A stretch of DNA of 64,000 nt from an uncultured Candidatus Melainabacteria bacterium (GTDB taxonomy: Bacteria; Cyanobacteriota; Vampirovibrionia; Gastranaerophilales; Gastranaerophilaceae): the NCBI GenBank assembly GCA_934754515.1, contig CAKVIG010000009.1:35795-99794 (forward strand), in the 5' to 3' direction. Below are positions 7,441 through 16,583 of this stretch, in pieces. Each line of letters starts with the position of its first letter. Within the stretch, counting starts at the first letter, position 1. Below the pieces are notes generated by a model. It had not been told where the DNA came from, made no database searches, and saw only the letters and a list, made by a program, of their open reading frames with translations. The position numbers and the translations under genes were made by a program.

Positions 7441-10008
7441 ATGGATAATATTAGAGTTAGTGAATTAGCAAAAGAACTTGGAATGACCAGTAAAGAGGTT
7501 ATCGAAAAGTTTAATGAAGTAGAAATTATGGTAAAATCGCACTCTAATACTGTGACTCCGACTCAAATCCGCAAGTTAAAAGAACATTTAGGGCTTTTAC
7601 CTAAAAAATCTAATTCTAAGCCAAAAGCTTTTGTTGTAAAAAAAGCTAAAGCACCCGCAAATGAAGTAAAAACTGAAGCGGAGTCAAAAGAAGTTAAAAA
7701 GACAGAAGTTGTTAAAGTTGAGCGTGTAGAAAAAACTAAACCCGTTAGCAGAATTGAAGTTGTAAGAAAAGCTCCTAAAGCTGTTGAAAAAGTAGAAAAG
7801 GTTGAAGAAACAAAAGCTGAAAAAACTGAAATTAAAAAAGCTGAAAAACCTGTAGTAAGAGTTGAAAGAACAAAGATTGAATATCCTAAAAATCAATCAA
7901 GAATTGAAATAGTAAGACGCGCTCCTCAAAAGCCAGTTAAAAAAGAAGGCGAAAAATCAGACAGACCTGAAAGAGGAGAAAGAAAACCGTTTAACAAAGG
8001 CGGACAAGAAAAGAAACTTGTTGAAAGAAGAATTATTCCTCAAGAAATTTATGAAGGAAAAAGCAACGCAGCAGGCGGCAAGAAAAAAGTTGACGGCAAA
8101 AAGAAAGACAAAGATTTCAATTCTAAAAAAGAAGATCAAGAAATGATTTCTTTAGAAAAAGCAGCAGCTCAAAAACACAAGAAGAAATCACACAAAGAAG
8201 AAGAACTCGCAGAAGTTAAACAAATTGTTGTAAACCAACCGATGACAATTAGCGAATTGGCTGATAAAATCCATAAATCACCTGCTGAAATTGTTAAGTT
8301 CTTGATGTTCCAAGGTGTTATGGCAACTGTAAACCAACTTATTGATGTTGAAACAATTAAAAAAGTTTGTGCAGAATACGAGCTTGAAGTTCTTGAAGAA
8401 GATATTGAAGCTTTTATGGAAGAAGAGCTTGAAAAAGAACAAAAACAAAAAGCTTTAAGCGAAGTTGATAAAAAATTATTGAAGAAGCGTGCGCCTGTTG
8501 TAAGTATTATGGGTCACGTTGACCACGGTAAAACTACATTATTGGATAGCATTCGTGCTTCTAAACACAAAATCGTTGCAACAGAAGTCGGTGGTATTAC
8601 ACAATCTATTGGTGCTTACACTGTTTATCTTGACAATAAACACGAAAAGAAAATTGTGTTTGTTGATACTCCTGGGCACGAAGCGTTCACAGAAATGCGT
8701 GCAAGGGGTGCGAAAGCAACTGATATTGCAATTTTAGTTGTTGCGGCTGATGACGGTATCATGCCTCAAACAATTGAAGCTATTAACCACGCAAAAGCTG
8801 CCGAAGTTCCGATTATCGTAGCTGTTAACAAGTGCGATAAACCCGGTGCAAACCCTGACAGAGTATTACAACAATTGACTGAGCACGGACTTGTTCCTGA
8901 AGCTTGGGGCGGTGAAACAATTACAGTAAATGTTTCAGCTTTGCAAGGTACAGGTATTGACGAATTGTTGGAATACATCTTGCTTGTAGCGGATTTACAA
9001 GACCTTAAGGCTAACCCTAAAGCAGAAGCTTCAGGTGTAGTAATTGAAGCTAACTTAGATAAAGGTAAAGGACCCGTTGCAACACTTCTTGTACAAAACG
9101 GTACATTAAGAACAGGCAACTGTATCGTAGTTGGTACAGCTTGCGGTAGAGTAAGAGCATTGCTTTCAGACTCCGGCGAAAGAATTGTTAAAGCTGAACC
9201 ATCAACTCCTGTTGAGATTTTAGGTTTAACAGAAGTTCCAAATGCAGGTGATTTCTTTGAAGTAGTTAAGAACGAAAAAGAAATGAAAGCAATTGTTGAT
9301 AAGCGTAAAGAAAAAGAACGTAACAAACGTCTTGATGCTATGTTACCTGCTCACATGAGGAGAGAATCGGGCGATGCGGAAGGCGATGTTCCACAATTGA
9401 ACTTGATTATCAAGGCTAACACTCACGGTTCAGCAGAAGCTGTTGCTCAAGCGATTGCTCAGTTTGAATCAAAAGAAATCGTTACTAAGATTATCCACGT
9501 TGGTGTTGGTGATATTTCAGAAGCCGATGTTATGTTGGCGTCAGCTTCAAACGCTCTAATCCTAGGTTTCACAGTTAAAGAAGACTCAAACGCTTTAGCA
9601 ACTGCTGAAAGAGAAGGCGTAACTATCAAGAAATACGATATTATTTACCAAATTTTGGAAGATATTGAAAAAACAATGATTTCACTTCTTTCTCCTGAAG
9701 TTAAAGAAGTTGTTACAGGACAAGTTGAAATCAGACAAATCTTCACAATCGGTAAGACTCAAAAGATTGCAGGCTGCTACGTTACAGAAGGTAAGATTAA
9801 TAGAAATAACACCGCAACTATCTATCGTGATGGTAAAGAAATCTTTAAAGGTGCTGTTGATCAGCTTAAGAGATTTAAAGACGACGTTAAAGAAGTTGCT
9901 CAAGGTTTTGAATGTGGTTTATCTTTTGTTAAATTTAATGATATTCAAGAAGGCGATATTGTTAAATTCACAACAGAAGAACAAATAGAACGTTCAGAAT
10001 TAGAATAA
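7441..10008 (+). CDS. infB: Translation initiation factor IF-2
   Basis: An 855-residue GTPase that places initiator tRNA on the 30S subunit. Domains in order: an N-terminal IF2_N module (about residues 1-57, VSELAKELGMTSKEVIEKF); a long Lys/Glu/Val-rich low-complexity linker (about 58-255); a second IF2_N module (about 262-320, MTISELADKIHKSPAEIV); and the G domain with G1 GHVDHGKTT (about 357), G3 DTPGHEAF, G4 NKCDKPGA and G5 SALQG. The IF2 domains II-IV follow to the C terminus. AAAGGAAATTT precedes the ATG. It is co-transcribed with rnpM and followed by a strong hairpin terminator. Length is typical. Confidence 0.97.
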   Translation: MDNIRVSELAKELGMTSKEVIEKFNEVEIMVKSHSNTVTPTQIRKLKEHLGLLPKKSNSKPKAFVVKKAKAPANEVKTEAESKEVKKTEVVKVERVEKTKPVSRIEVVRKAPKAVEKVEKVEETKAEKTEIKKAEKPVVRVERTKIEYPKNQSRIEIVRRAPQKPVKKEGEKSDRPERGERKPFNKGGQEKKLVERRIIPQEIYEGKSNAAGGKKKVDGKKKDKDFNSKKEDQEMISLEKAAAQKHKKKSHKEEELAEVKQIVVNQPMTISELADKIHKSPAEIVKFLMFQGVMATVNQLIDVETIKKVCAEYELEVLEEDIEAFMEEELEKEQKQKALSEVDKKLLKKRAPVVSIMGHVDHGKTTLLDSIRASKHKIVATEVGGITQSIGAYTVYLDNKHEKKIVFVDTPGHEAFTEMRARGAKATDIAILVVAADDGIMPQTIEAINHAKAAEVPIIVAVNKCDKPGANPDRVLQQLTEHGLVPEAWGGETITVNVSALQGTGIDELLEYILLVADLQDLKANPKAEASGVVIEANLDKGKGPVATLLVQNGTLRTGNCIVVGTACGRVRALLSDSGERIVKAEPSTPVEILGLTEVPNAGDFFEVVKNEKEMKAIVDKRKEKERNKRLDAMLPAHMRRESGDAEGDVPQLNLIIKANTHGSAEAVAQAIAQFESKEIVTKIIHVGVGDISEADVMLASASNALILGFTVKEDSNALATAEREGVTIKKYDIIYQILEDIEKTMISLLSPEVKEVVTGQVEIRQIFTIGKTQKIAGCYVTEGKINRNNTATIYRDGKEIFKGAVDQLKRFKDDVKEVAQGFECGLSFVKFNDIQEGDIVKFTTEEQIERSELE

Positions 10009-10030
10009 AATATTTTAGGTTAAAGAAAAA

Positions 10031-10062
10031 ATGTTGCATTGATTTAATGCAACATTTTTTCT
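10031..10062 (+). terminator. Rho-independent terminator after infB
   Basis: AATGTTGCAT (10031-10040) pairs with ATGCAACATT (10048-10057) around a 7-nt loop, followed by a T-run. Confidence 0.85.
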
Positions 10063-10075
10063 AATAATTAAAATA

Positions 10076-10107
10076 AAAAAGCATGTCGTACAAAGACATG
10101 CTTTTTT
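10076..10107. terminator. Bidirectional terminator between infB and the DegT gene
   Basis: GCATGTC (10081-10087) pairs with GACATGC (10095-10101), flanked by an A-run and a T-run, so it can act in both directions. It mainly serves the minus-strand aminotransferase gene. Confidence 0.8.
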
Positions 10108-10120
10108 AACATTTTTTCAA

Positions 10121-11239
10121 CTAAGCTAACGCTTTTGATTTTTCGATACAGTCAATCAAAGTTGATGCAACAGTCTTTTGTTCTTCTAATGTTAATTCAG
10201 GGAACATTGGAAGAGAAATAACCATTTCGGTATCTTTTTCAGTGTTTGGAAGCATTCCCTTAGTCCATCCAAGGTGAGCATGAACTTTTTGTAAATGCAA
10301 CGGAACAGGATAATAAAGCATTGCGCCAATTCCTGCTTCTTGTAACATTTTGTGAATGTTATCTCTGTTAGGAATTTTAACTGTGTATTGGTGATATACA
10401 CAGTAAGTATCAGCTAATTCTTTTGGAGTTTGAATATCAGGGCATCCTGCAAATAATTCATTGTAAGTTTTTGCATGACTTCTTCTATCTTTGTTCCATT
10501 CATCAATGTAATTAAGTTTAATTCTTAAGATTGCTGCTTGAATTTCGTCTAAACGAGAGTTTACGCCGATTTCATCGTGATAATATCTAACAGCACCACC
10601 GTGGTTACGTAGAGCGATAATTCTATTTCTTAAATTTTCACTGTTTACGGTAATCAAACCACCGTCACCCATACCGCCTAAGTTTTTAGTCGGATAGAAG
10701 CTATAGCATCCGATATCACCGAACGTACCTACTTTTTGTCCTTTATATTCTGCGCCGATTGCTTGGCAACAGTCTTCAATTACATATAAATTATGTCGTT
10801 TAGCAATGTCCATAATTGCATCCATATCGCAAGGTTGACCATATAAATGCACCGGAATAATTGCTTTTGTTTTTGGTGTAATTCTTTCTTCAATTTTTTT
10901 AGGGTCTATATTGAATGTATCAGGGTCAATATCAGCAAAAACAGGAGTTGCACCTACAATACCGATGGCTTCTGTTGTAGCAACAAATGTAAATGCAGTT
11001 GTAATAACTTCATCGCCTGCACCTATATCTAGAGCTCTTAGAGCCAAGTGAAGCGCATCTGTACCTGAGTTAAGCGCAACTGTATAGTTGCATCCGATAT
11101 ATTTTGCTAATTCAACTTCTAAAGCTTTGCAGTTTGGTCCTAAAATATAAGAACCTGAACGTAAAACTTCACAAACAGCTTTTTCAACTTCTGTTCCTAT
11201 TTTAGCATATTGTCTTTTTGAATCTAAAATTGGTATCAT
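10121..11239 (-). CDS. DegT/DnrJ/EryC1/StrS family sugar aminotransferase
   Basis: A 372-residue PLP-dependent aminotransferase of the DegT/DnrJ/EryC1/StrS family, which transfer an amino group from glutamate to a nucleotide-activated keto sugar. Visible signatures: ALNSGTDALHLALRAL near residue 57, VIEDCCQAIGAEY near 155, and the PLP-lysine region GCYSFYPTKNLGGMGDGG near 180-198. The C-terminal NSRLDEIQAAIL motif is also typical. GGAGGATATT precedes the ATG. The exact sugar substrate cannot be read from sequence. The gene stands alone, with no other sugar-nucleotide genes adjacent. It probably feeds surface glycan or glycoprotein synthesis. Confidence 0.92.
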   Translation of the reverse strand: MIPILDSKRQYAKIGTEVEKAVCEVLRSGSYILGPNCKALEVELAKYIGCNYTVALNSGTDALHLALRALDIGAGDEVITTAFTFVATTEAIGIVGATPVFADIDPDTFNIDPKKIEERITPKTKAIIPVHLYGQPCDMDAIMDIAKRHNLYVIEDCCQAIGAEYKGQKVGTFGDIGCYSFYPTKNLGGMGDGGLITVNSENLRNRIIALRNHGGAVRYYHDEIGVNSRLDEIQAAILRIKLNYIDEWNKDRRSHAKTYNELFAGCPDIQTPKELADTYCVYHQYTVKIPNRDNIHKMLQEAGIGAMLYYPVPLHLQKVHAHLGWTKGMLPNTEKDTEMVISLPMFPELTLEEQKTVASTLIDCIEKSKALA

Positions 11240-11428
11240 AATATCCTCCTATTCTTTCTCTCTATATATTAATAGTAACACACAAAATTTAAGCCTTTAT
11301 ATAATCTTAACTCCATATAAAATCATCAAATTAAGATTGAAACATCTTGTAAAATAGAATTAAACATTGTATATTATAGAATATAGTATAAAGTGTTCAG
11401 ACATTTATTTTTTTTTTAGGAGAGTTTA

Positions 11429-12613
11429 ATGAAACAAAATGGTTTTACTTTGGCAGAAATGTTAATGACTTTAGGTATAATCGGAGTTCTTACAGCATTA
11501 GTTATACCTGCTGTTAATCATTTAAAACCGGATGAAAATAAAACATTATACCTTAAAGTTTATGATACTTTAGCAGATACAGTAAAAAATTTAGCCGCAA
11601 ATTCTAAAATTTACCCTGTTTGCGAAAATGAAAATAATATAAATTGTTCATCAAACCCTCTATTAAATACTGAAAGACCTTTAGTAGCACCGCTTAACAC
11701 TGCTAATTATGAAGGAAATGCAAAGTTGTGCAACTTATTAGCTTTTGCACTTGGTGCCGTTAATCCAAATTGTAGTACTAATATATATAACTACTCTAAT
11801 GACACTTTCAAAAACAATCTTTCATTTATTACATCCAACGGTATGCAATGGATTGTATCTCAACAAAGAACAATTACACCGGCAAGTAATAGTGCAACTT
11901 TTCAGACTGATATTTATTTTGACGTAAATGGAAATAAAGGTAACAATTGCATATATAACAATGTCAATTGTACTAAACCTGATATTTTTAAGTTTATGGT
12001 AGCATCAGACGGAACCATTGTTCCTGCAGATCCTATGGGAATAAAGTATATAGCAACAAGAAAATCCTTACAAAAGAAAGATTATGAAATTACGGATGCA
12101 ACTATATTAACAAGCTTAAATCAATATAAAGCCGACACGCTTACTATTGCTTACAGACCTTGTACTGTTGCAGTAGAGCCGGTAACACCGGAAACTCCTC
12201 CAATTACAGGACCATTATCTAGGTATAACTGTATAAATGCTTACATTTCATCTGACTACGGATATTCAAACAGCTATTGTAATAGCAACGTAACAATGCA
12301 AAGAGAAGAGAACGAACTGGCAACTTATCCGGAAGCTTATGAAGATTGTAATGCAAAAGGCATGAGACTGCCAACTTATTTAGAATTGTCTGTGGCCGGC
12401 AACTACTTTGAAGCATTAAATTTAAAATCAGGTAATTATTGGGCTTCTTATAAAGGAAGAGATCCTAATGAAAGTTATCAACTTAATTGTTATATGCCAA
12501 CAGGAAATTGCGGTGAACACAATCGCGATGCAAAGCAACGTTATCGCTGCGTTCAAGGCGATTGGCCTACAAAAACAGTATACTCTGACAAAAATATCGA
12601 TAAGCTTGAATAA
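11429..12613 (+). CDS. Type IV prepilin-like protein with DUF1566-like C-terminal domain
   Basis: The N terminus MKQNG/FTLAEMLMTL is a classical type IV prepilin leader: short basic leader, cleavage after Gly5, Glu at mature position 5, then a hydrophobic helix (about residues 6-28). The 394-residue length is far above that of a major pilin. The body is Cys- and Asn-rich. The C-terminal part (about residues 290-380) contains RLPTYLELSVAG and GNYWASYKG, resembling the DUF1566/Lcl carbohydrate-binding-like domain. Paired cysteines suggest disulfides outside the cell. It is preceded by AGGAGAG. I infer a minor pseudopilin that displays an adhesive domain; no secretion ATPase or prepilin peptidase is in the window. 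Confidence 0.8.
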   Translation: MKQNGFTLAEMLMTLGIIGVLTALVIPAVNHLKPDENKTLYLKVYDTLADTVKNLAANSKIYPVCENENNINCSSNPLLNTERPLVAPLNTANYEGNAKLCNLLAFALGAVNPNCSTNIYNYSNDTFKNNLSFITSNGMQWIVSQQRTITPASNSATFQTDIYFDVNGNKGNNCIYNNVNCTKPDIFKFMVASDGTIVPADPMGIKYIATRKSLQKKDYEITDATILTSLNQYKADTLTIAYRPCTVAVEPVTPETPPITGPLSRYNCINAYISSDYGYSNSYCNSNVTMQREENELATYPEAYEDCNAKGMRLPTYLELSVAGNYFEALNLKSGNYWASYKGRDPNESYQLNCYMPTGNCGEHNRDAKQRYRCVQGDWPTKTVYSDKNIDKLE

Positions 12614-12660
12614 CAATAAAACAAGTGCATAAAACTGCAATACAGTTAATTACAAGAAAC

Positions 12661-12689
12661 TTGTTAATACTCACGAATTAAGCTATAAT
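12661..12689 (+). promoter_or_regulatory. Sigma-70 promoter, probable leaderless transcript
   Basis: TTGTTA (12661-12666), 17-nt spacer, TATAAT (12684-12689). The ATG of the PilZ-like gene is at 12697, where transcription would be expected to start, and no Shine-Dalgarno is present. Confidence 0.7.
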
Positions 12690-12696
12690 AAAAAGT

Positions 12697-13302
12697 ATGG
12701 ATTTATTTAAAATCGGTCAAAATTTAAGTTTATTTATAGAAGATGGAAACAAGCTAGTAGAAATTCGTTCAACAATTTCAGGGCTTTTGGACGATAGGAT
12801 GGTTGTTGAATTACCGCCGTATTTCATGCGCTACATTAATTTTTTGCAAGTTGGATGCAAATTAACCGTAAAAGTTTTTTCTAAAATGGGAACGGTTGAT
12901 TTTAACACCGTTGTTATAGCGTCACCTTTAGAAGATAATTTCTGTATAGAACTTGATTATAATGCAATGAAATTAACACCTTCAGAAGATATTCCAACCG
13001 TTGATGCGATTGAAAAGCTTATAATAAGAGTTGGTGAAGAAAATGAAATAAGTGTTAAAACGTTTGAACTCGCTACCGACCATATAAAATTTTATTGTGA
13101 CACTAAATTAAATGTAGATGATTCGTTCAATTGTGAGTTAATTTTACCAAAAGATTATGGTACAATTAAATTTAAAGCAACCGTTACCGATGCGGATCCT
13201 GTTTATGACAATGAATTTACTGCAGTATATTCCAACATGACAGAAGATGACAGACAAGCTTTATTATATTATATGTATTTGTATTCAAATAGCACTGATT
13301 AA
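12697..13302 (+). CDS. PilZ-like (YcgR-type) domain protein lacking the c-di-GMP motif
   Basis: A 201-residue protein. The first half (about 1-95) resembles the YcgR-N/PilZN fold: FKIGQNLSLFIE, then ISGLLDDRMVVELPPYF and LQVGCKLTVKVFSKMG. The second half (about 100-198) has the spacing of a PilZ domain, ending EFTAVYSNMTEDDRQALLYYMY. The canonical RxxxR c-di-GMP-binding motif is not visible, so it may not bind the nucleotide. It is followed after 12 nt by the TPR gene, so the two are probably one operon. It may link to pilus or flagellar control. The fold assignment is from pattern only. Confidence 0.6.
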   Translation: MDLFKIGQNLSLFIEDGNKLVEIRSTISGLLDDRMVVELPPYFMRYINFLQVGCKLTVKVFSKMGTVDFNTVVIASPLEDNFCIELDYNAMKLTPSEDIPTVDAIEKLIIRVGEENEISVKTFELATDHIKFYCDTKLNVDDSFNCELILPKDYGTIKFKATVTDADPVYDNEFTAVYSNMTEDDRQALLYYMYLYSNSTD

Positions 13303-13314
13303 TTAGGAAAATTT

Positions 13315-14907
13315 ATGAAAGACTTAGCAGAAAATAACGTTAAAAAAGAAAATATTATCAAGAATAAAATGTTCGACCAAATCGAGCGTTGCAGGTTAGA
13401 TTTACAAAAAGACCCTACAAATCCTGCACTTCACGTTCGTTTGGGCGATTTATACGTAAAATGGCATTTGGATATTTTTAATGCAGGTCAATACATTGAT
13501 GAAGCTATTACTGAATATCAGCTTGCGATGGAATCTTTAATCGAATCGCATGAAATCTACTATAAGCTTGGTGTTGCATTTTACCACAAAGGCGAATTAG
13601 ATAAAGCAATTAACTATTTCACAATGGCCTTAGAAAAGAAGAAAAATTATTATGACGCTTATTACATGCTTGCAGAAACATTTGTAAAAAAAGCTCACTT
13701 TACAGATGCAATTGATGCGGCTGAAGGTGCTGTTATTTGTTCAAGACTTGGTTCTTCAAGTGCGCACTTTTTGCTATACAAGCTGTATGAAGCATCTTCA
13801 TTTAAGAACACAAAAATCAAACTAAAATCTTTGAGTGAAAAGATTCAATCTATTTTGCTTGCTCCGTTTGATAAAAACGCAATTGAAAACATGATTAAAA
13901 ATGTTTCTTACATGCGCTTTTTACCTTTATTCTTGAAAGGTTTTTATGCAATTCAAGTTAAAGACTTCGGAAAAGCTATTGAATTATACAAAAATGCTAT
14001 TGAAACGGCACCCGGATTTGCGCCTTTGTATTGCGTTTTAGGTGATATTTACCTTTCAACAGGATATTATGATGATGCTATTACTGAATACAAAATGGCA
14101 ATTTGGTTGGATTCATTTAATATTGCTGCATATCGTCATTTGTGTAGAGCTTATGAAGAACAAGGTGACTATAACCAAGCGATTGATATTTATAATAAAT
14201 TAATCGCTATGGCACCGAATATTCCTGATTTGTACTCTAATTTAGCAAATATTTATTATATTAAAGGCGAATTTGATTTAGCAATTTCAAATTATCAAAC
14301 TGCAATTACATTGAATCCGAACAGAGCTTGGACAAGTGTTATTGCTCAGACAATGGGATTTGTTTATCAAGAAAACAAATCTGACCCTGATGCTGCTATA
14401 TCTGCTTATCAAACAGCTTATGTTTTGACTCCTGAAGATGTCGATATTTACGTAAACTTAGGCAGTGCGTTCTACGATAAAGAAGATTACGCAAATGCGT
14501 TGGCGGTTTATCGTCAAGCTTTAGAATTGCAGCCATACAACGCTAAAATTCATTGCAACTTAGGCTTCTTGTATTGGGGTAAAGGCGATACCGACGAGGC
14601 TATCAAGTCTTATGAATTGGCGATTAAATATAATGACAAATATGATATTGCATACAACAACTTAGGCGTAATTTATTTGGACGATTTAGGTCGTGTTAAC
14701 AAATCTATTGAATTGTTTAGAAAAGCTGTTGATGCTAATCCGAATTATGCATTAGCACACTTCAATTTGGCCAGAGCAATTTCAATTATTGGAGATAAAG
14801 TTGAAGCTGCAAAATTGTATCAAATGGCACAAGATATCAATAAAATTACCCAAGAAATAGACCCTAGAGATATTGCAGATAAAATTAGTGAATTATTTGA
14901 GTCTTAA
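13315..14907 (+). CDS. Tetratricopeptide-repeat scaffold protein
   Basis: A 530-residue protein built mostly of TPR units. Repeats are visible as A-x(3)-Y-x(2)-A and G-x(2)-Y patterns from about residue 80 to 510 (YKLGVAFYHKGELDKAINYF, LYCVLGDIYLSTGYYDDAI, IHCNLGFLYWGKGDTDEAI, IAYNNLGVIYLDDLGRVNK). I count roughly ten. No signal peptide or membrane segment is present, so it is likely cytoplasmic. It follows the PilZ-like gene by 12 nt and precedes the uridine kinase-like gene. A protein-interaction scaffold is inferred; the partners are unknown. Confidence 0.88.
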   Translation: MKDLAENNVKKENIIKNKMFDQIERCRLDLQKDPTNPALHVRLGDLYVKWHLDIFNAGQYIDEAITEYQLAMESLIESHEIYYKLGVAFYHKGELDKAINYFTMALEKKKNYYDAYYMLAETFVKKAHFTDAIDAAEGAVICSRLGSSSAHFLLYKLYEASSFKNTKIKLKSLSEKIQSILLAPFDKNAIENMIKNVSYMRFLPLFLKGFYAIQVKDFGKAIELYKNAIETAPGFAPLYCVLGDIYLSTGYYDDAITEYKMAIWLDSFNIAAYRHLCRAYEEQGDYNQAIDIYNKLIAMAPNIPDLYSNLANIYYIKGEFDLAISNYQTAITLNPNRAWTSVIAQTMGFVYQENKSDPDAAISAYQTAYVLTPEDVDIYVNLGSAFYDKEDYANALAVYRQALELQPYNAKIHCNLGFLYWGKGDTDEAIKSYELAIKYNDKYDIAYNNLGVIYLDDLGRVNKSIELFRKAVDANPNYALAHFNLARAISIIGDKVEAAKLYQMAQDINKITQEIDPRDIADKISELFES

Positions 14908-14955
14908 TTTTGTCTGTAGTATAATGTTAAAATATCATTCAATTGGAAGAAAAAT

Positions 14956-15840
14956 ATGACAGAAGATGATAAAACGGGAATTTCCCATTTAATAGAGAAG
15001 GAATTAACTTCCTCTGATAAAATTTTAAAACCTGATTTCAATCAAAAGACAGGTAGAGAACTTCTTGCGTTCTATTTACAATCAAAATTCAAACAAGTAT
15101 TAGCATACGATAATAAAGCTGCCGAACCGATTTTTGTTGAGGTTCGGTATGATTTTATTCAGAAGTTTTCAAGACGACTTATTCAAAATCCGAATAAAAG
15201 AATTATGATTGGAATTACGGGCGAATCAGCTTCCGGCAAATCTACTATTTGTCGTGAAATAGAGAATGTTATCAAGCGTTTCAACATGCCTGTAACTATT
15301 TTGACGACAGACAATTACTTCAATGATATTTCAGAACTTATTAAAAAATACGGAACTTTTGATAATTTGCGTGACAACGGTTATGACGTAGATTCTCCAA
15401 ACAGTTTCCAGCTTGATGTTTTGCACGATGATTTGAATAAAATTTCTCAAGGTGAAGATATTTATTCACCTGAATATTTGCTAAACGGAACAGGCGTTTC
15501 CGTTCCAAAGGCTAAATTTGTTCCATCAAACAAAATAGTAGTAGTTGAAGGTATGGCTTCTATGTTTGGTGATAACAAAGATATTTTTGATATCAAGGTT
15601 TATGTTGAAACAGATTTGGAATTAAGAAAAGAACGTTTCTTGACAAGAGCATATACTGAGCGCAATCAGGATTTAGAGAACGCTAAAAAGCACTGGGAAT
15701 ACATACTTGGTGCCGGTGAGAAGTACGTTAAGCCTTATAGAAATGAAGCTGATATAATTATTAACGGCGACACTAATTTGGCTTATTTCTCTCAGATTTT
15801 AGAATATATCCACGCAATTACTAATAATTTTGAGGGATAA
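14956..15840 (+). CDS. Uridine kinase-like P-loop kinase
   Basis: A 294-residue protein of the uridine kinase/phosphoribulokinase P-loop superfamily. The Walker A motif GITGESASGKST lies near residues 86-97, followed by TILTTDNYFND (the UDK substrate-aspartate region), the DSPNSFQLDVL segment and the Walker B-like IVVVEGMASMFGD. A lid arginine region (RKERFLTRAYTERN) is present. About 85 extra residues precede the kinase core compared with a classical uridine kinase of about 210 residues. The substrate could be uridine/cytidine or another phosphorylated sugar. GGAAG lies 7 nt upstream of the ATG, and a TATAAT lies about 35 nt before the start. Confidence 0.8.
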   Translation: MTEDDKTGISHLIEKELTSSDKILKPDFNQKTGRELLAFYLQSKFKQVLAYDNKAAEPIFVEVRYDFIQKFSRRLIQNPNKRIMIGITGESASGKSTICREIENVIKRFNMPVTILTTDNYFNDISELIKKYGTFDNLRDNGYDVDSPNSFQLDVLHDDLNKISQGEDIYSPEYLLNGTGVSVPKAKFVPSNKIVVVEGMASMFGDNKDIFDIKVYVETDLELRKERFLTRAYTERNQDLENAKKHWEYILGAGEKYVKPYRNEADIIINGDTNLAYFSQILEYIHAITNNFEG

Positions 15841-15882
15841 TGTCTTTAGATTAGAAATTAAATTAGATTAGGGAATATAAAT

Positions 15883-16368
15883 ATGAGTACAGTACAACCA
15901 ATCAGTTTTCAAGGAAAAACTCGCTATCTTTCAGATAACGCTTATAACAATATGAAATTGGTTTTAACCAAGATGAATCATAGCACCGGTTATATAAACG
16001 GTGGCAACGTATTTTCGACTTCACATCTCACGCGCTTAAAACTGTATGATAATAGTGCAATGTTGTGTGATAGCAGATTTTTACTTAAAGAAGTAAAAGA
16101 CAATGAGCAAATGCAAGGCAAAACCTTGATTAGTACACGTAATGCTCAAGTAGAAATTGATAATAAATCAGGTGAAGTTAAAGGACTTGATAAGCCGTTT
16201 TTCTCAACTTGGACAAAGGTTATTGGTAAAGTTGAACAAGCAATTCAGAGATTTGCCGAGAATTTCGAAAATTCAAAATATGTAAAACGCGGTTATGTTT
16301 CGCTAATTGGTATGACAAAAGATGGTGAAACCAAGATTAATAACATAATTGAACACATGGAAAAATAG
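15883..16368 (+). CDS. Unrecognised protein with N-terminal PISFQGK motif
   Basis: A 161-residue protein without a recognised family. The N terminus MSTVQPISFQGKTRY carries the short F-(K/G/Q/R)-G/A motif shared by several unrelated proteins here. The remainder is soluble-looking and mixed alpha/beta, with no transmembrane segment. It follows the uridine kinase-like gene by 42 nt and may share its transcript. A nested palindromic repeat at 16419-16519 lies after it. Confidence 0.7.
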   Translation: MSTVQPISFQGKTRYLSDNAYNNMKLVLTKMNHSTGYINGGNVFSTSHLTRLKLYDNSAMLCDSRFLLKEVKDNEQMQGKTLISTRNAQVEIDNKSGEVKGLDKPFFSTWTKVIGKVEQAIQRFAENFENSKYVKRGYVSLIGMTKDGETKINNIIEHMEK

Positions 16369-16418
16369 ATAGGTAGGGTTGGACAATTTTTATCCAATAC
16401 GACAAATGGATTAACGTT

Positions 16419-16519
16419 AATGGTGCAAAAAATTGCACCCTACAATTGACAAAGAAGTATATGTTCAATTTTGAACGTAATTTATTCAAGAAACGTAGGG
16501 TGCAATTTTTTGCACCATT
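16419..16519. repeat. 101-bp inverted-repeat element (MITE-like)
   Basis: A 25-bp perfect inverted repeat forms the two ends (16419-16443 and 16495-16519). Each arm is itself a hairpin built on GGTGCAA-TTGCACC. The internal 51 bp holds no gene. The structure is typical of a short non-autonomous palindromic element. The intergenic stretch 16369-16583 contains nothing else recognisable, apart from a GGTTCCCACC-T-run at its right end. Confidence 0.8.
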
Positions 16520-16583
16520 AAAATTCTTTGCATTATCCCCCAAAACGTAAGGTAAAAAAGCAGAACGGTTCCCACCTTTTTAA

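Noticed and set aside
8766..9326. 186-residue minus-strand open frame inside infB
   Set aside because: It overlaps the conserved IF-2 GTPase core and is explained by codon bias of the real gene.
16369..16583. tRNA or structured RNA gene
   Set aside because: The pairing is fully explained by nested palindromic repeats; no cloverleaf or TTCGANTC arm is present.
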